Assembly: GCF_000974785.1 (NCBI RefSeq) | Contig: NZ_BBWV01000002.1 | Coordinates: 248,001-312,000, forward strand | Reading direction: 5' to 3' | DNA from: Flavihumibacter petaseus NBRC 106054 | Lineage (GTDB): Bacteria; Bacteroidota; Bacteroidia; Chitinophagales; Chitinophagaceae | DNA: 64,000 nucleotides | Shown: positions 62,346 through 64,000 of the stretch, piece by piece | Position numbering within the stretch: the stretch's first letter is position 1 | Layout: every line of letters begins with the position of its first letter | Translations under genes and position numbers: made by a program | Notes under the pieces: generated by a model | What the model was told of the DNA's origin: nothing | The model's database searches: none | What the model saw: the letters and a program-made list of their open reading frames with translations, nothing else

Positions 62346-63472
62346 GTCAAACGCAACTATATGCAGCAGCTATTGACCTGTTGCAGGAACTGATTCGCAT
62401 ACCCTCCCTCAGCAGGGAAGAAGAAGGAACGGCCACCGCTTTGGTGCAGTTCCTGGAGCGGCAGGGCGTAACAGCGCGGCGCAGCGGTAATAATGTCTGG
62501 GCATTCCCCCGGCATTTTGATCCCCGGAAACCCAGCCTGCTGCTGAACTCCCACCATGATACCGTGAAGCCCAATCCGCAATATACACGCCTGCCATTCG
62601 TACCGCAGGTGGAAGATGGCCGCCTCTATGGACTGGGATCCAATGATGCGGGCGGGCCACTGGTGGCGCTGATCGCCGCATTCCTGTTTTTCTATACGCA
62701 GCATGATCTTCCCTGGAATATTGTGCTGGCTGCGACCGCTGAAGAAGAGATCAGCGGTCTCAATGGGATCGAAGCGCTGCTGAAAGATGAAGCGTTTCTT
62801 GAGGCTGCCCGCACCAGCGATGGTGAAACTTTCCGTTTATGGTCGGCCATCGTAGGAGAGCCCACCCAGATGGAAATGGCGGTTTCCGAGAAAGGATTAC
62901 TGGTACTGGATGGCGTGGCAACCGGTAAAGCCGGGCACGCTGCGAGGGAAGAAGGCCTGAATGCACTTTACCTCGCCCTTAACGATATCAACTGGATCCG
63001 GAATTTTCAGTTTCCCGAAGTATCGCCAACACTGGGGCCGGTAAAGATGACCGTAACCGTGATCCAGACGGAGAATAATGCGCATAATGTTGTGCCGGCA
63101 GATTGCCGGTTCACCGTTGATATCCGGGTGACGGATAGTTATGCGCATGAAGAGATCCTTGAGATGGTTCGGAAGTCAGTCAGTTCCGTAATGACGCCGC
63201 GCAGTATGCGCCTGCGGGCAACGGCCATCGCAACGGACCATCCGCTGGTAGCAGCGGGGATTTCAATGGGAAAAGGATATTACGGGTCACCCACCAGTTC
63301 CGATAAAGCCCTCATGCCTTTCCCGGCACTCAAGTGTGGTCCCGGTGACAGCGCCCGGAGCCATACCGCCGATGAATTCATCTACCTTAGCGAAATCGAA
63401 AAAGGCATCGACGATTATATCACCCTCATTGGAAAAGCGATGACACTTCCTTTTCCGACAAGCGCTGCATAA
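62342..63472 (+). CDS. argE: M20-family N-acylornithine/N-acylcitrulline deacylase
   Basis: A 376-residue zinc hydrolase of the M20 family. The first metal-binding motif is NSHHDTVKP (His71, Asp73), then GSNDAGGPLVALIAA, then the catalytic Glu in AATAEEEISG. The dimerisation domain (about 185-295) is inserted as usual. With ArgF' in the pathway its natural substrate should be an N-acylcitrulline, cleaved to citrulline for ArgG. Its start overlaps argB by 4 bases; argH follows after 10 bases. Confidence 0.92.
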   Translation: MSQTQLYAAAIDLLQELIRIPSLSREEEGTATALVQFLERQGVTARRSGNNVWAFPRHFDPRKPSLLLNSHHDTVKPNPQYTRLPFVPQVEDGRLYGLGSNDAGGPLVALIAAFLFFYTQHDLPWNIVLAATAEEEISGLNGIEALLKDEAFLEAARTSDGETFRLWSAIVGEPTQMEMAVSEKGLLVLDGVATGKAGHAAREEGLNALYLALNDINWIRNFQFPEVSPTLGPVKMTVTVIQTENNAHNVVPADCRFTVDIRVTDSYAHEEILEMVRKSVSSVMTPRSMRLRATAIATDHPLVAAGISMGKGYYGSPTSSDKALMPFPALKCGPGDSARSHTADEFIYLSEIEKGIDDYITLIGKAMTLPFPTSAA

Positions 63473-63482
63473 AACCATTCAC

Positions 63483-64000
63483 ATGAAGCTCTGGCAGAAA
63501 AATACCGACTCCCTTAAAGAAGTGGAACAGTTTACGGTTGGCCGCGACCGTGAATTCGATACCATGATGGCCCGGCAGGATGTTCTGGGAAATATGGCAC
63601 ACGCTATCATGCTTTCCGAGATCGGGCTGCTTACCGCAGCGGAATGCCGTCAGTTACTCGATGCGCTCAGGGATATCTATGCCACCATCCAAAACGGCAA
63701 CTTCCGCATACAGGATGGCGTGGAAGATGTCCATTCACAGGTTGAATTTTTACTCACCGAAAAACTCGGCGACACCGGTAAGAAGATCCATGCCGCACGC
63801 AGCCGCAATGACCAGGTGCTGGTTGACCTGAAACTGTTTCTGCGTGACGAATTGCAGTCGCTCACGGAAGCTGTACAGCCATTTTTCACGCTGTTGCAGT
63901 CGCTCAGTGAATTGCATAAAGACAAATTGCTGCCAGGTTACACGCACTTGCAGCTGGCCATGCCTTCTTCCTTCGGGCTTTGGTTCGGTGCTTACGCAGA
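63483..64000 (+). CDS. argH: Argininosuccinate lyase (3' truncated by window end)
   Basis: The first 172 codons of argH, open to the window end. Matches the lyase family: MKLWQKNTD start, FDTMMARQDVLGNMAHAIML, then ARSRNDQVLVDLKLF and the substrate-binding LLPGYTHLQLAMPSSFG. It releases arginine and fumarate in the last step. It is the final arg gene visible; the full operon may extend beyond. Confidence 0.96.
   Translation, partial: MKLWQKNTDSLKEVEQFTVGRDREFDTMMARQDVLGNMAHAIMLSEIGLLTAAECRQLLDALRDIYATIQNGNFRIQDGVEDVHSQVEFLLTEKLGDTGKKIHAARSRNDQVLVDLKLFLRDELQSLTEAVQPFFTLLQSLSELHKDKLLPGYTHLQLAMPSSFGLWFGAYA

Overview
The window is a chromosomal segment of a Bacteroidota bacterium, most likely from the Chitinophagaceae or a close relative (inference). 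The evidence is a type IX secretion C-terminal sorting domain (bases 2-1954), many promoters with the Bacteroidetes -7 box TAnnTTTG, a DUF3667 protein, a bacterial member of the GH3 acyl-adenylating family, and an arginine pathway built on the acylornithine transcarbamylase ArgF'. I see no phage, integrase, transposase or CRISPR array. The region reads as ordinary chromosome with a few decayed genes and one family of intergenic inverted repeats.

Layout. 2-4726: the 3' part of a kelch/Calx-beta surface protein, then an HxlR regulator with an alpha/beta hydrolase, divergent from an SDR dehydrogenase and an NTF2-like protein. 4861-10770: tRNA-Leu(GAG), inositol oxygenase divergent from a sodium/solute symporter with a 60-residue membrane partner, a sensor kinase, a glycosyltransferase, and tRNA-Gly(GCC) and tRNA-Leu(TAA), each followed by a hairpin terminator. 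10828-19455: lipoproteins, a three-gene overlapping cassette of unknown function, an HxlR/DsbA-like divergent pair, a GlxA-type AraC regulator, and a VOC-DoxX-DUF4287 run. 19669-26862: a lipocalin-like protein and a complete YbhGFSR-like ABC efflux operon headed by a TetR regulator with a visible operator. 26918-43609: ankyrin protein, GH3 glycosidase, hydrolase, propeller lipoprotein, PAS kinase, DinB protein, a VOC-GNAT fusion, two gene remnants, a Gfo/Idh oxidoreductase, aldo/keto reductase and a GH9 glycanase. 43948-55697: DUF3667-mazG-giant sensor kinase operon, PolX, a Lys/Ala-repeat protein, rpmA-rplU, and a GH3-family adenylating enzyme. 56125-64000: the arginine operon.

The most interesting part is the arginine operon: GNAT acylglutamate synthase, argG, argC, argD, argF', argB, argE and argH (cut by the window end), packed with overlaps of 1 to 4 bases from argD to argE. 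A full promoter (TTTG-N22-TAATTTTG) lies 247 bases before the first gene. In between is a 35-codon reading frame ending in Tyr-Pro-Arg-Pro-Arg-Arg-Gly-Cys, whose stop codon falls inside a hairpin arm and is followed by an A/T hairpin with a T tract. This looks like an arginine-sensing ribosome-mediated attenuator. Residue 90 of ArgF' is Val, which points to the succinylated rather than the acetylated pathway.

A second signal is an intergenic family of inverted repeats built from words such as CGCAAAGG / CCTTTGCG and TTTTTCACGC / GCGTGAAAAA. Three paired copies (50672-50815, 52656-52923, 55727-56050) and one single arm (39014-39073) are present.

No database search or folding program was used. 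Family names rest on motifs and recall, and start codons were often chosen from -7 boxes.
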